In this document: positions 6,945 to 7,501 of the stretch, piece by piece
How the letters are laid out: the number at the start of each line of letters is the position of its first letter
Position numbering within the stretch: position 1 is the stretch's first letter
Assembly: GCA_023459535.1 (NCBI GenBank)
Contig: JAEWTK010000160.1
Coordinates: forward strand, 1 to 7,501
Direction: 5' to 3'
DNA length: 7,501 nt
Source of the DNA: Pseudomonadota bacterium
GTDB lineage: Bacteria > Pseudomonadota > Gammaproteobacteria > Burkholderiales > Methylophilaceae
Translations under genes and position numbers: made by a program
The notes under the pieces: model-generated
The model's input: only the letters and a program-made list of their open reading frames with translations
What the model was told of the DNA's origin: nothing
The model's database searches: none

Positions 6945-7501
6945 ATGAAAAGAACATGGTTAACATGGTTTGCGATTTCAATGTCACTGATTTTGGCCAG
7001 CTGTGCGCATCAGAGCAAGGTTGTGCCTTCAAGCGGCCACATCGACAGCGAAGCTGCACCACAGACTCAGCAGGGAGCTCAGGCAGCTGCCGGCGATATT
7101 CCCAAGCCGGTCAGAAGCGCCACCTATCTGCCCCCCCCCACTCCTAAAGCCAAAGAGCAGACTTATAGCGTGGTGGTCAACGAAGTGCCGGTCAAGGAGA
7201 TCCTCTTTGCGCTGGCACGTGAGAGCAATCTTAATATCGATATCCATCCGTCCATTCAGGGCCGCGTCACACTCAATGCGGTTGATCAGACCCTGCCTGC
7301 GATTCTCGAGCGTCTCGCCAAGCAGGTTGATCTCACCTACAAAGTCGAAAACAATGTACTGAGCATTACGCCGGATCATCCTGTGCTTCGTACCTACAAG
7401 ATCGATTACGTCAACATGTCGCGCGACACCAAGGGGTTTATCGGTGCGGCAGCCGAGATTTCCAGTACCGGTCAGAGTGCTACGACAGGCTCGGGAGGAA
7501 C
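6945..7501 (+). CDS. mshL: MSHA-type pilus secretin lipoprotein MshL, N-terminal part (cut by window end)
   Basis: Outer-membrane secretin through which an MSHA-like pilus would exit. Only the first 185 codons are in the window and no stop is reached. MKRTWLTWFA starts a lipoprotein signal peptide with lipobox LASC, making C20 the lipidated residue. A Pro/Ala/Gln-rich spacer follows, containing PPP at residues 63-65. Next comes a secretin/TonB short N-terminal-type domain (about 75-140, with VVVNEVPVKEILFALARES and IQGRVTLNAVDQTLPAILE). The RTYKIDYVNMSRDT segment then leads into the secretin N-domains. This last motif and the neighbouring ATPase point to MshL rather than PilQ or GspD. The ribosome site is weak. 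An in-frame ATG at 6930 would add five residues (MVCVR), so the start is uncertain by that much. A run of nine C bases (7131-7139) lies in the spacer. Confidence 0.85.
   Translation, partial: MKRTWLTWFAISMSLILASCAHQSKVVPSSGHIDSEAAPQTQQGAQAAAGDIPKPVRSATYLPPPTPKAKEQTYSVVVNEVPVKEILFALARESNLNIDIHPSIQGRVTLNAVDQTLPAILERLAKQVDLTYKVENNVLSITPDHPVLRTYKIDYVNMSRDTKGFIGAAAEISSTGQSATTGSGG

Noticed and set aside
6935..7147. 70-codon plus-strand frame at the start of mshL
   Set aside because: It overlaps the mshL lipoprotein signal in another frame. The mshL frame has a lipobox and family motifs that this one lacks.

Overview
The window is chromosomal DNA from a proteobacterium, most likely a betaproteobacterium of the Nitrosomonadales kind. 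That guess rests on moderate-to-high GC coding sequence, a Pat/PatZ-type protein, MSHA-type pilus genes of the long-ATPase form, and a 'DLGLPP'-type receiver domain. No marker here fixes the genus. All genes read rightward and coding density is high; no stretch without a gene exceeds 160 bases. I see no mobile element, CRISPR array or phage gene.

Region 1 (1-201) holds the 3' nine-tenths of a tRNA-His(GTG), a possible terminator hairpin, and a leader carrying a weak promoter candidate with short GGCT repeats.

Region 2 (202-3806) is a two-gene unit with a 2-base gap. The first gene encodes an 892-residue Pat/PatZ-architecture protein: an NDP-forming acyl-CoA synthetase fused to a GNAT acetyltransferase. 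The second encodes a zinc-dependent histone-deacetylase-family amidohydrolase. The pairing resembles a write/erase module for reversible lysine acetylation, in the way AcuA and AcuC act on acetyl-CoA synthetase in Bacillus. Unlike the E. coli protein as I remember it, this synthetase part keeps the phosphohistidine position (H256), so it may also be a working ligase. Its GNAT part has Asp (D820) where Salmonella Pat has its catalytic Glu.

Region 3 (3807-7501) is a surface-appendage locus. A good sigma-70-like promoter precedes a sigma-54-dependent response regulator. The regulator's stop codon overlaps the start of an MshM/GspA/ExeA-type ATPase, which has a transmembrane anchor and a periplasmic SPOR-like domain. 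After 73 bases with a second, similar promoter-like sequence comes the lipoprotein secretin gene mshL, cut off by the window end. A likely picture is that the ATPase anchors to peptidoglycan and helps place the MshL secretin ring, while the regulator controls this or another sigma-54 regulon. No sensor kinase is visible in the window.
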